Positions 1 through 18,584 of a stretch of DNA of 22,948 nucleotides are shown piece after piece. This stretch comes from Pelargonium nanum (lineage: Eukaryota > Streptophyta > Magnoliopsida > Geraniales > Geraniaceae): assembly GCA_036897485.1 (NCBI GenBank), contig JAYMTF010001518.1, forward strand, positions 1 to 22,948, read 5' to 3'. The position numbers and the translations under genes were made by a program. The notes under the pieces were generated by a model that was not told the DNA's origin, did no database searches, and saw nothing but the letters and a program-made list of their open reading frames with translations. Numbering within the stretch: position 1 is the first letter of the stretch; the number at the start of each line of letters is the position of its first letter.

Positions 1-944
1 TAGTGCAACTGATATAAAATTATATCAGTTAACTGATGTACATATTACTCATATATATATATACATATAAGAAAAAATAATCTCCGCCAATTAATATATG
101 CCAATGAGGTGATGACACATCATCAATTAACACTCATACTCGCTCCAATAAATTTGTGAGCGTGGCACCTGCCCGAAACCATTTATCTTGTGTCTTGGCT
201 TTGAGTTACATCCAATAATTCATGACTGAAATTCCGGACACTTTATACATATATATGAGCTGTAAATGTAATTAAAATTCTTTATTTTTCTTAAATTTGA
301 AACATTCTTCCTCGTCAGCCGCCGGCGGTCCATTTTGAACTTGACAGATGACACTTTGGTGGTGGTGGCGTAATCTTATTGGTTCCATCTATTTTCAAGC
401 TCATCACTTATTATTTGAATCATGTGTTCTTGTTGGGGACCTATGGATTTTTTCAATTGTATTTATGTTATTCAAACCACAACATGAAAACAAACGACGA
501 CCCTTCATTATTTGCGATAAATGATTGCGACTCCACATGCTAGCGAGCATATTTTGGATAAAATTTCGTGGAAAAAAAAAACAAGTTTCTTAATCATGAT
601 TGTAATATATAGCTAGGTGGAAGACTATGGCCGTTTTCTCATGCAAATAATTCTCTAATTCTTCTATTTAATTATTATAGTTACAACTTACAAGGACAGC
701 ATGTTCTTGGTTTGATTCAACTCTTGTTGGATTTCAAGAACTAAGCACAAGAAGGTTAGTTTGAACCATGAGTTATACATATATTGAAAAGAATACGAGC
801 TCCAATTATTTTTGTTTTATGCTAAGTCATATCAATTAATATGTAACACTACGCTAAAATTTCATCAATATCCACCAAAATAAATTTGTGGGAGCAAAAC
901 GATCAATTTTTATGTAGCTTAAACTCCTTGCTCTCTCTCTCACT

Positions 945-990
945 ATAATATATATACATACATACGCATATATATATATATATATGTATA
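945..990. repeat. TA/CATA microsatellite
   Basis: A run of alternating TA with interspersed CATA and CGCATA units. It is a simple sequence repeat and explains the tyrosine/isoleucine-rich open frame on the minus strand, which is not a gene. Confidence 0.85.
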
Positions 991-1038
991 TGGGTATGTG
1001 AGTTTTTTTTTTGATCAGCAACATATGGGTATGTGAGT
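988..1038 (-). mobile_element. Ultra-short LINE L1-type retroposition scar with 16-bp target-site duplication
   Basis: A 16-bp sequence, ATATGGGTATGTGAGT, occurs at 988-1003 and again, identical, at 1023-1038. Between the copies lies a 19-bp insert made of a T-run followed by GATCAGCAAC. Read on the minus strand this is GTTGCTGATC followed by about ten A, which resembles the 3' terminus and poly(A) tail of plant L1 LINEs. The simplest inference is an extremely 5'-truncated target-primed insertion. The duplication is seen directly; the L1 assignment rests on family knowledge. Confidence 0.55.
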
Positions 1039-2344
1039 AATAAGTCTCAACCAATGTACAAAATAATAAGATCTGGATAGACGCATTCAAATTAAAAATA
1101 GATCAATGCTCCGCATTCATAAATTCATTAAAGATGATATGAATATTACTTCGTGACGTGTCAAACTCTCATAAACGTGACCGATTATCAACCATTAACC
1201 TTATTAACTCTTGACATGTAAAAAAAACATTTTTGTATGCGAACTTATTATTCTGTTTCTTAGCTAACCCACTGATCTTGAACCCTAGTAGGGTTTAAGA
1301 GCCCACTCAGCTATATGTACCCAAAAAATTCCACTTTGTGAAAAGCAAAAGACAGAAACATCCAAACTCCTTTTAGAAAGAAACTTGAGCTATTAATTTA
1401 TTTCTGAAATCATTTTGGATGGTGAGTCTCTCTCTTCAGCCTTGACTCTACCATATTACTCAAATTATAATTTTAGTTAGCATAACATATTTCAATATAC
1501 TTATCATTAGCAGCTCATAATTCCACATGGAAGCTGCATCACAATCATAGACTGTTTTTTGGCTTCTTCTCTAATGTGGTTGGTAAGAGAGATTTTTAAA
1601 AAATATTCAGTTCCTATAAAAAAAATATTTAGCAGATTAATGATTAATCAATATATAAATTAATTATTAGCACTGAATTGTCGGAAAGATTTTAATGAAT
1701 TAAGATATAAGATGACATGTGCAACATCAATATGGCTTTGTTTTGTTTATGAAAGAGAGTGGGTTATTAGGTAGGTGCCAAAACCCCACCAGCTACACAA
1801 AGCTGATGACCAAATAATGCATACTTTCAATACTTGATCATTGGAATTTGGTAACCCATATCTCTCACCTTAATTTCCTGTAAAATTCATATAAAATTCT
1901 TCTTGTAAAGCAATGGGAAAACATGATATTGATAACATCTTGGTAGTCATTTTCAATTCTACGAGAAAAGTTTCGTCCTATTTCATTTATAAACATGATG
2001 TTCTTCATATACGAACAAATTTACTAATTTCGCATGACCAAGTGAATACTCACTTAAAAATAAGGAAATGTTGTCGGATTAAAGGTCAGTTCATACTTCA
2101 TAGCTTCAAGAGACTAATTGTGTAAACGTTATAAACAAAATCTTTTGATATCCCAACAATCATTGACTATAATTTTTTAAAATATATGATTAGAAAAAAA
2201 GAAGGTTGGGAACATGTTTGGTGACTTTGGTGAGACAGTACATTGGATGAATTGTTGGTGACAAATCTATACCACCATAAAGAAAACGTTAAGTCCACTT
2301 CTGAAACTGACTTGAGATTTAGCATAAAAAGCAAAGCTCGACAG

Positions 2345-2408
2345 TGGGCCCAACTTGGAGACTTAATAGTAGCCATTAGTAGGCCCATACCAACAATAAT
2401 GAGGCCCA
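2345..2408. promoter_or_regulatory. Cluster of three site II (GGCCCA) elements upstream of P2
   Basis: TGGGCCCA at 2345-2352 and GGCCCA at 2382-2387 and 2403-2408 match the site II core (TGGGCY on the reverse strand). This motif is frequent in promoters of plant ribosomal-protein and other growth-linked genes, where TCP factors bind. They lie about 300 bp upstream of the P2 start codon. The motifs are seen; their function is inferred. Confidence 0.6.
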
Positions 2409-2615
2409 ATAACCTAAACGGTCCAAATACGAAATTTTGAATAAACACAGGACGACACCGTATGGTTACCCGAAGTAACTTGCAAACCAAGTGATGTTCA
2501 AGTCCAAATAGGTTAGGTCTGCAAATCGAAGGAGTCCTGAAACCGTTTCGGAGTCGGAGTCGGAATCAAAATCTAAATCCGAATCCAAACCCTTCAAATA
2601 ATTTCACTATCTCTC

Positions 2616-2620
2616 TATAA
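2616..2620 (+). promoter_or_regulatory. TATA box of the P2 gene
   Basis: TATAA in the context CTCTCTATAAGTAC, about 86-90 bp upstream of the P2 start codon. Transcription would be expected to begin near 2645-2650, giving a leader of about 60 nt. Confidence 0.6.
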
Positions 2621-2705
2621 GTACAGGTTTTGAATTTTAAGGTTGAGATCACAAATTGCAAGCAAATCGAGAGCATTGAACTAAGAGATCGATCTATTGA
2701 TAATT

Positions 2706-3050
2706 ATGAAGGTTGTGGCAGCTTATTTGATGGCGGTGTTGGGCGGAAACAGAAACCCTTCCGCCGGTGATTTGAAGAAGATTCTTGCATCTGTTGGAGC
2801 TGAAGCCGACGATGGTTTGATCGATTTTCTTCTTCGTGAAGTGAAAGATAGAGACATCAATGAAGTGATCGCCGCCGGACGGGAAAGGATGGCGGCTTCG
2901 ATCCCCACCGCCGCCGGCGTGGCTGCTGCTCCGGCCGCCGGTGGAGAGGCTGCGCCTGCTGCGGCTGTGGAGACAAAGAAGGAGGAGAAGAAGAAGGAAG
3001 AGTTTATGGAGGAATCGGATGACGATAATATGTTCAGCCTCTTCGACTAG
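2706..3050 (+). CDS. Cytosolic 60S acidic ribosomal protein P2
   Basis: Intact single-exon gene for a 114-aa plant P2 protein, of usual family length. P2 pairs with P1, and P1/P2 dimers bind P0 to form the ribosomal stalk that recruits and activates elongation factors. The N-terminal dimerisation domain starts MKVVAAYLMAVLGGN (residues 1-15) and contains the typical SVGAEADD and GRERMAAS segments. An Ala/Gly-rich hinge (about 70-90) and a Lys/Glu-rich stretch (about 92-103) follow. The protein ends in the acidic tail EESDDDNMFSLFD. I chose the ATG at 2706 because the family begins MKVVAAY; the upstream TTG in frame is not needed. Oddities: the tail reads DDDNMFSLFD where the family consensus is DDDMGFSLFD or E, and there is no intron. 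It could be a duplicated or retroposed member of the P2 family, but nothing is broken. Confidence 0.93.
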   Translation: MKVVAAYLMAVLGGNRNPSAGDLKKILASVGAEADDGLIDFLLREVKDRDINEVIAAGRERMAASIPTAAGVAAAPAAGGEAAPAAAVETKKEEKKKEEFMEESDDDNMFSLFD

Positions 3051-3497
3051 ACAGTATTTTAATAATTTAGCTGTTGTTAGTTTAGTTTTGTTTTGGAATT
3101 TTGATTTTAGGAGTGAACTGATATTGTACAACTTTTTGACTGTTTTTTTTTTTAGATTTCAATTTTAGGTGCAATTAGGCTTATGATAATATGAATCAAA
3201 TTGACTTTGAAATTCTGTAGATTTTGAAATTGGGCTGCAATTGGGCTAAGTTTCGATCTCTGGATTTTGAAAATTCTTCCTTTAGTTGGCCTTTTATTGG
3301 TATGATTTGGGCTTGTAATTTGATTCAATGGGCTCCAAAATAAGTTTTTTCTTGGGCCCATTTACTTTATTTTCACTTTCTTGAGTTGGGCTCGTGTTAG
3401 CTCATACATCAAGTATTGGGTTGGTATTGCCGATCAACTGCCAATCCTCAAACCATTTCAATTATTTACTCGTTTACCTTTCTTTCGTACCCAAATC
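3051..3497. other. P2 3' flank and spacer
   Basis: No gene is seen. The first part (T-rich, including a run of T at about 3143-3153) is probably the P2 3' untranslated region. A TTGGGCCCA motif lies at 3352-3360. The rest is AT-rich spacer. Confidence 0.5.
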
Positions 3498-3705
3498 TAG
3501 AGGTGGTAAAAGTTAGTATTGGGTCAGGTCGGGTAGATGAACACTAGCCCAACCCTATAGGGTGTTCGGATTTCGGGTTTTTGCATGCAGACCTGACACT
3601 AAATTAATCTGATATTTTCAAATTAATAAATGTAGACCCGAACGCGATTCAAAACAAATTGGATTTTGGGTATCCAACGAGTCAGGTACCCTTTTGCCAG
3701 CCCTA
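3498..3705. mobile_element. hAT-like MITE (208 bp)
   Basis: The left end reads TAGAGGTGGTAAAAG (3498-3512). The right end, reverse-complemented, reads TAGGGCTGGCAAAAG (3691-3705), so the terminal inverted repeats match at 12 of 15 positions. These termini resemble the TAGGGGTGGCAAA ends of many plant nonautonomous hAT elements. The flanks CCCAAATC (3490-3497) and CTCAAATA (3706-3713) match at 6 of 8, consistent with an aged 8-bp hAT target-site duplication. The interior has GGGTC/GACCC-type words typical of these MITEs and no coding capacity. Confidence 0.7.
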
Positions 3706-3713
3706 CTCAAATA

Positions 3714-4700
3714 TACCAATAAACAAATAAAAATCCAACATTGCATGTTTTAGTGTTATTATTCATATTACTAAATTGTGTGCTCTTCTACCAAAAAAAT
3801 TCATGTGAAGAAATGATTTGGTAGGTTTATTTTCAATCATATCTTTATGTTGCACTAAATTATCAAAATAGAGTAAATTATATTCTCTACTGGTGCATTC
3901 CATTTTGTACTTATGGTGATACAAAATGACTCCCATGACATGAATTTTAAGAACCTAAAATATTCACAGGAGGTATACAATTTGTGAGAGGGCAACAAAA
4001 TTATTTAAGAAAACAATTTCATCTTAAATTAATATTTCAAGAATGACATTGTCAGAATAATCAATAAAATGTTTTGATTAGTAATTATTAAAATATCTCA
4101 CAAGATTGAGCTACTTTTGTAACATTTCTATGTAAAATTTGAGAAATAATTTTTAGTAAAAAATGAACACATTAATGTCTAAAGATTTAAAACTCATTTG
4201 AAAACATGAAGAAAAATAGTCAAACTACATTTTTTAACAATTGTGTGAAAATTTCATTAAAAAAAAAATTGTGTGAAAAATATATGGATTTTCCCTGCCC
4301 TAACCCTAATTCCCAAAATACAATTGCAGCAAAAAATCAACAATGACAAAACTACCCTCCAATTCCCATTATCTCCTACCTCACTCACTCCCCTTCAAAG
4401 TTCAAAATCCCCAAACTGCCCCTGGACTCATTTTCTTCGAAAATTCAATCCAGTTTCGAACGAGAACGCCCCTAAATTGACCGTAAAAAAGCCCTAACAT
4501 GTACACGTAGGACTCATTTAACCGGCTGCGACCGGTAACCCATTCGCAAAGTCACCGGCTAGCGAAGGTCAAAATTACTATCGCCACTCCTCCTCCATCC
4601 TGCGTCTCAGAGTTTTTATATCGCACACACAAACATATTATTACATAGACATATTTGTACGCACAGCACAGCCTCTGTTCTTTTGAATAAACAGAAAAAT
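3714..4700. other. Intergenic spacer and distal SNL promoter
   Basis: No gene is seen. 3714-4260 is AT-rich and featureless apart from the duplication at 4239-4279. From about 4290 the composition becomes C-rich, with CCCTAA words (about 4298 and 4491) and several ACCGG words (about 4519-4558). This is consistent with upstream promoter sequence of the SIN3-like gene. Confidence 0.5.
4239..4279 (+). mobile_element. Possible second minimal retroposition scar with 13-bp direct repeat
   Basis: AATTGTGTGAAAA occurs at 4239-4251 and again at 4267-4279. Between the copies are TTTCATT and a run of A (4259-4268). The pattern of target-site duplication, few unique bases and poly(A) fits a severely truncated retrotransposon insertion on the plus strand. 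The insert is too short to assign a family, and tandem slippage in A-rich DNA is an alternative. Confidence 0.4.
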
Positions 4701-4710
4701 TATATAAATA
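4701..4710 (+). promoter_or_regulatory. Candidate TATA box of the SIN3-like gene
   Basis: TATATAAATA lies about 430 bp upstream of the start codon. If used, transcription begins near 4735. The leader would then be about 400 nt and T/C-rich, and may contain an intron: a plausible acceptor, GATTGTAG, ends at 5060. Confidence 0.45.
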
Positions 4711-4928
4711 AAAGTGACATAATTATCGTAATTTTTCTCCGGACAAATCTTCACAGCAGCTTTGTTCGGTAGCTCTGGTTTTGTCTGAAGCTTGAAGATT
4801 TTTTTTGCTACTCGGCGACTTCTCGGACGATCCTTTTCGTCTCTGTTTCTTCTTTGTAATTTTCGCTTCTCCTTCTGTTTTATCTTTTATTTTCCTGGAA
4901 ATTTTGGACGTTCCTTTACATTCAAGTA

Positions 4929-5104
4929 ATGTAATTTACTTCCTGCGCTGGTCCGGATTGAAAATTCTGGTGTTGTGATTTTGTGAATTTTTTGAATTTT
5001 TTTGGTTAGATCTGCTTGTTGTGTGGTGGTTTTGTTTGAATGATGGAGTTTTGATTGTAGGATTCCTGGTTGGAATTGGAGTTGAAAGCATGATTTGTTG
5101 CTGA
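4929..5104 (+). promoter_or_regulatory. Three short upstream ORFs in the SNL leader
   Basis: If the unspliced leader starts near 4735 it carries a minimal start-stop ORF (ATGTAA, 4929-4934), a 4-codon ORF MMEF (5040-5054) and a 4-codon ORF MICC (5090-5104). All end before the main start at 5137. The main ATG has a favourable context (A at -3). Such ORFs can damp translation, but whether they are in the mature mRNA is unknown. Confidence 0.4.
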
Positions 5105-5136
5105 AGAAGAAGGTGCTTTTTGGTCTGAGAGAGAAG

Positions 5137-14505
<9,369 letters not shown>

Positions 14506-16209
14506 TATGACTTGTTGTGACCCTGCAGTTTTTGTGGTATGTACATTCGTAAGCAAGCATTCATGGCTAGAGTATGCCTGGTCAGTATCGAGTTTATCGA
14601 GTTTCTACTTATCAAATAACACCATGTGTCCTGGATTTCTTCCTTTTTGGGTAGCATATTGAACTTTCTAGATACACAGGCGCCGAGAAAGGCAAATCCA
14701 GCATGCCAAATCGAAAAGCTCCGTGGAGCTCTCTCTCTCATGTACTCATGTATCGTCATGCCTCGCCACCATCCAAATGAAAGAATGAACAGAATAGTGG
14801 ATATGGATGGCTTCAGAGGTTGTTGTAGTATATTGTGAATTTGTGGCATTTGAGCCAGCCACAATTGTGAATGTATATAGGTCTTTTGTTTCAATAGTAA
14901 AAACTTTGAGATATAAGTTAATTTCATTCATCTACATTTTTAGTGATCTTTTTCACTTGAAACATGAAAAAGCCTTCTTCCCATTTTGCTGATGTCTTGC
15001 ACTTGTGTAACCTTTGAAACATCAACATTTGTTGTTGCCATAAAAGAAAGTAAAGCAGCTTCTTTTATTTTTGTCTTGTTAATTGGATTCCTTGTGTGTA
15101 ATGGACAAACCTCAGATTGGGTTTTGCTACTTTTTTTATTCCTCCTGGTGTGTATGTATGCTCTCACCTTCACAATTTTAAAAAGTTTTATTTTCTGATT
15201 CCAATGTGTTCTCAAGGTCACAAGGCAGCGATTTTAAAGCTAACCCTCTTTGTTGACTTATGTTGTCCTCAAATGAGGCTGATGTGGCAATGGTGTTTAA
15301 GTTAGATTAATTTACAAATGAGACAATTTTAAAATAAAAATGTATAATTTGAGGAATAAACCGGACAAAATTGACGTAACAACTACATCCCTCGATCATT
15401 ATAATTTTGTTTCAAATCTTACCATGAAATTTAGCTAAGGTGTCACTCAACAAAAAAGTTTGAGAAGAAAAATGTAATGTCAATTTTATTTGACTACACT
15501 GGTACAAATTAGACCGATTCGAAAATAACATAGTTTGAGACGAAATTGGCACAATGTGATAATTTAAGAACCAAATTAGTACAAAAATTAAATTGTGTAC
15601 TCATTCGAAACAAAATAAACAATTGGACATCAAAATAAAACATTTTCTTAAAGAAATTATAACAAACAATTTTTTAGTGTTAAAAAATGGGTCAGACCAG
15701 CAAGCCAACTGCAACCCTTTTGGAGAGATAAAAATTAACAAAATGATTTTTATCCTCTGATTTAGGCTTAATAAATCAACATCAAATTCATAGATTTTTA
15801 GAGAATTTTGTTAGCAAATAGATTTCAAAAGGATATGCACGCAACAAAGCGTACTACAAGCCCACAAAGTAACTAGCAACTCCAAGGGTTTCTATCCTAA
15901 TTGTAAAAAATAATTTTTGGATTTGGAATAAACATGGGTTCAAATCTAAATTGTCAGCTACTGGCTCCTAGAACTGTATACAGATTTCTGTTTAGATATG
16001 CTTATGCAACATTTTTGCCGAATATGGAGAGCTATATGATACGATTATCAACAAAAGAGAAACAAACTGCACATTCACTTCCGTGAACCCAATCTGGGCT
16101 GTGCTATTTCTTCATTCCAGTTCAAATGAATATAAGAAAAACAAAAATAGACGTAAATATGTAATACTCAGCTAAGAATATGCACATACCTACAAGTGGC
16201 AATCAACTT
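14506..16209. other. Convergent intergenic region between SNL and ISE2
   Basis: Holds the SNL 3' untranslated region on the left and the ISE2 3' untranslated region on the right, so the two transcripts run toward each other. No gene is supported. 15300-15680 is AT-rich and contains loosely repeated words such as GGTACAAATTAG, GGCACAATGTG and AGTACAAAAATT, suggesting a decayed repeat that I cannot classify. Exact polyadenylation sites cannot be read reliably. Confidence 0.5.
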
Positions 16210-18552
16210 TCACCCTGCCAGCTCACTTATTGGAGGTCGATCCATGATATTGTGCGCAGCCAGCGCATTACGCTGCAGCAATGGGTCGATATCAGGCAAT
16301 TTAGGTATCTGAGCTAATAGATCAATTGTTCGACGCAGTAGACGAGCAAGATCCCCTTCATCCATTGCACAATCCATCATTATTTCCCTCCAAGTCAACC
16401 CCGAAGCCCAGGCTTCAATCATACCTGAAAAGTAACTATCCAAGCAACACGATATGTTTACATCGTGTTTCTCTTGTAGGCTCATAAACGATATTCTTTG
16501 TTCTTCCAAAGACTCGATGGCATTAGTTACAGTCTTTGAAGCTTCGTATATATAGCAGTCGTTTCTCCCAGGACGGACTTTGACCCCTTCCGAGACTAAA
16601 CCTCCACAAACAGCAGCTAGCTGTGGAGGCTTTAAGTCTAGCAAGATCTTACTTCGGAGAACCATTGCAAGCCAGAGTTCGTTTTCTCCTCTAATCGCAG
16701 CTGCAGTTTCACCGAGAGGAAATATTACCTGTGTATTGATGTCCAGTGCCCGGGTTTCATGTATGACATTGCTAATGCGTAGAAACTCCTTCCAACCAGA
16801 TGGTTCAATCTGTTCTATACGATTAGTCAAACGAGTTGATCTAGCTTTCAAGCGTTTAATCTTTTCCTCCGTAAACTTGGCCATAGCTAAGATCTTGTTA
16901 TACTCTTTATAAGATTCTGTTCGTGATATCTTTTTTTTCAAACGTGCAACTTTCTTTTTTTGTATCTTGTAACTTTCCAAGGCATCACGATATGCTTGAG
17001 ATAGTTGTAACTCATCCATCTCAGGAAGACTATTCAAAATTGGCACATTTAAACTCCAAGACCATGTCTCCAGAGAACCTTCCATGTGCCATAAACCTCC
17101 ATGTTCAGAATCCGAAAGCTTTTCCCACTGCAAATTCTCCATACCAAGAAGCCTACTCATTATTTCTCGAGGCAAAGCACCCCCTTGTGACAAGGCAACA
17201 TTAGGAAGACCGGTCTTATAAACTGCCTTAATCCATCTTTCGGTAAATAAATACCAGTCATTATCTGAACCAAGGGCCACATAGTAAGATGGTTCAAAAG
17301 TTTCATGAGTTTCAGCAACTCCAGCACTTCGCTCTTCTCCTTCAGTATCTAGTGAAGATGAACCCATTGGAAGCTTCGAACCATAAAGAGAGTCAGCCTT
17401 TCCCAAATAAACAGCAGAGACTATGTGATGATTTCCTTCAGAATCCGTATACTGCAAAGACACAAAGTGCAAATCCCCATTTTCCAACTCTTCTAGTAGA
17501 GGTTTAAGAGAAAACATTCTTGCTAACAACGCCTTATCTCGGAGTTCTATCCGCAGGCGACCTTCTGACCTTAATACTTCCATTAGGCCTATAATTTCCT
17601 TGTATGCCGTAGCTGATAAAAGCTTCTTGCACTTCATATCTATTGCATCATCACTTATTTCTGAAGTCAATATCTCAATCTCGTTCTGTATCTTAACAAG
17701 CTCCTCTTTTGCAGCAACCATGACGCTGCTGCCAACATAGTTCCCAAAACTTTGCTCAACTAATTTCCTAGCTTCTTCTAGAGTTCTCCCTGCTTGTTTA
17801 GATTCCACATCATCTGCATCATTTGATCGACGCGTGACTTTTGAACCTGCAAGAAGATTCAGCACCATTCCATATGAAGCAGTAAACTGTGATACAAGAG
17901 GTTCAACTCCAGCAAACAGAACCTTGCAGGACTCCTCAGCACCTTCATGCGGAGTTTGAATGAGCACTACATGACCCTGTTTATCAATGCCCCTACGACC
18001 AGCACGCCCAGCCATTTGAAGCAGTTCATTTGGACTCAATAGTCTGCGTCCATTATCACTCCTTTTGCTGAGAGATGCAATTACAGCTGTCCTAGCAGGC
18101 ATGTTGATTCCAGCAGCAAGGGTTTCTGTGGCAAAGACAACCTTAACAAGTCCTCGTTGAAACAACTCTTCAATAAATGATTTCCACAAAGGTAGACAGC
18201 CGGCATGGTGTGCAGCAGCCCCTCGAAGAAGTCCTTTCACAGCAATCTCCCTGACAGCATCAGGGTACTGAAGCTGGAATCTTTTCAAGGCCAAATCAAC
18301 CTCACTCATCTCACACTCATCTAGGAGCTTGCAGTTTTCAAGGTACTGAACCGCTGCATCACATCCTTGCCTGCTAAAAATGAACCAAATTGCCGGCAGC
18401 ATATCCTTTTTTTTAAGTTGCCCTAATGTATCAGTAATTTGTGGAACCTGAAAAATTAGTGATTTGCAACAGATTATTCAATCAATCAATCATTTTCAAG
18501 GGAAATTACATAGAGCAGATAATAATAACAATAATAATAATAATAATAATAG

Positions 18553-18584
<32 letters not shown>

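Larger units (their letters stand above)
1..2344. other. AT-rich intergenic region, no gene seen
   Basis: I see no supportable coding gene here. The short open frames lack family resemblance, and one of them simply reads through the microsatellite near 945-990. Visible structures are an 11-bp-arm hairpin at 7-30, a TA/CATA-type simple repeat at about 945-990, a short duplication with a T-tract at 988-1038, and an inverted telo-box-like AACCCTAGTAGGGTTT at 1281-1296. The right part is presumably distal promoter of the P2 gene. Confidence 0.6.

Noticed and set aside
854-1090. 78-codon minus-strand open frame
   Set aside because: Runs through a TA microsatellite and the T-run of the retroposition scar; no family resemblance.
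2706-3050. P2 as a processed pseudogene
   Set aside because: The frame is intact, length is normal, a TATA box and site II cluster precede it, and no downstream poly(A) tract or flanking duplication is visible.
2694-3131. 145-codon minus-strand open frame across the P2 gene
   Set aside because: Shadow of the P2 coding sequence on the plus strand, which matches its family end to end.
18519-18584. CRISPR-like array of short repeats
   Set aside because: It is a simple AAT microsatellite in a plant intron without repeat-spacer organisation.
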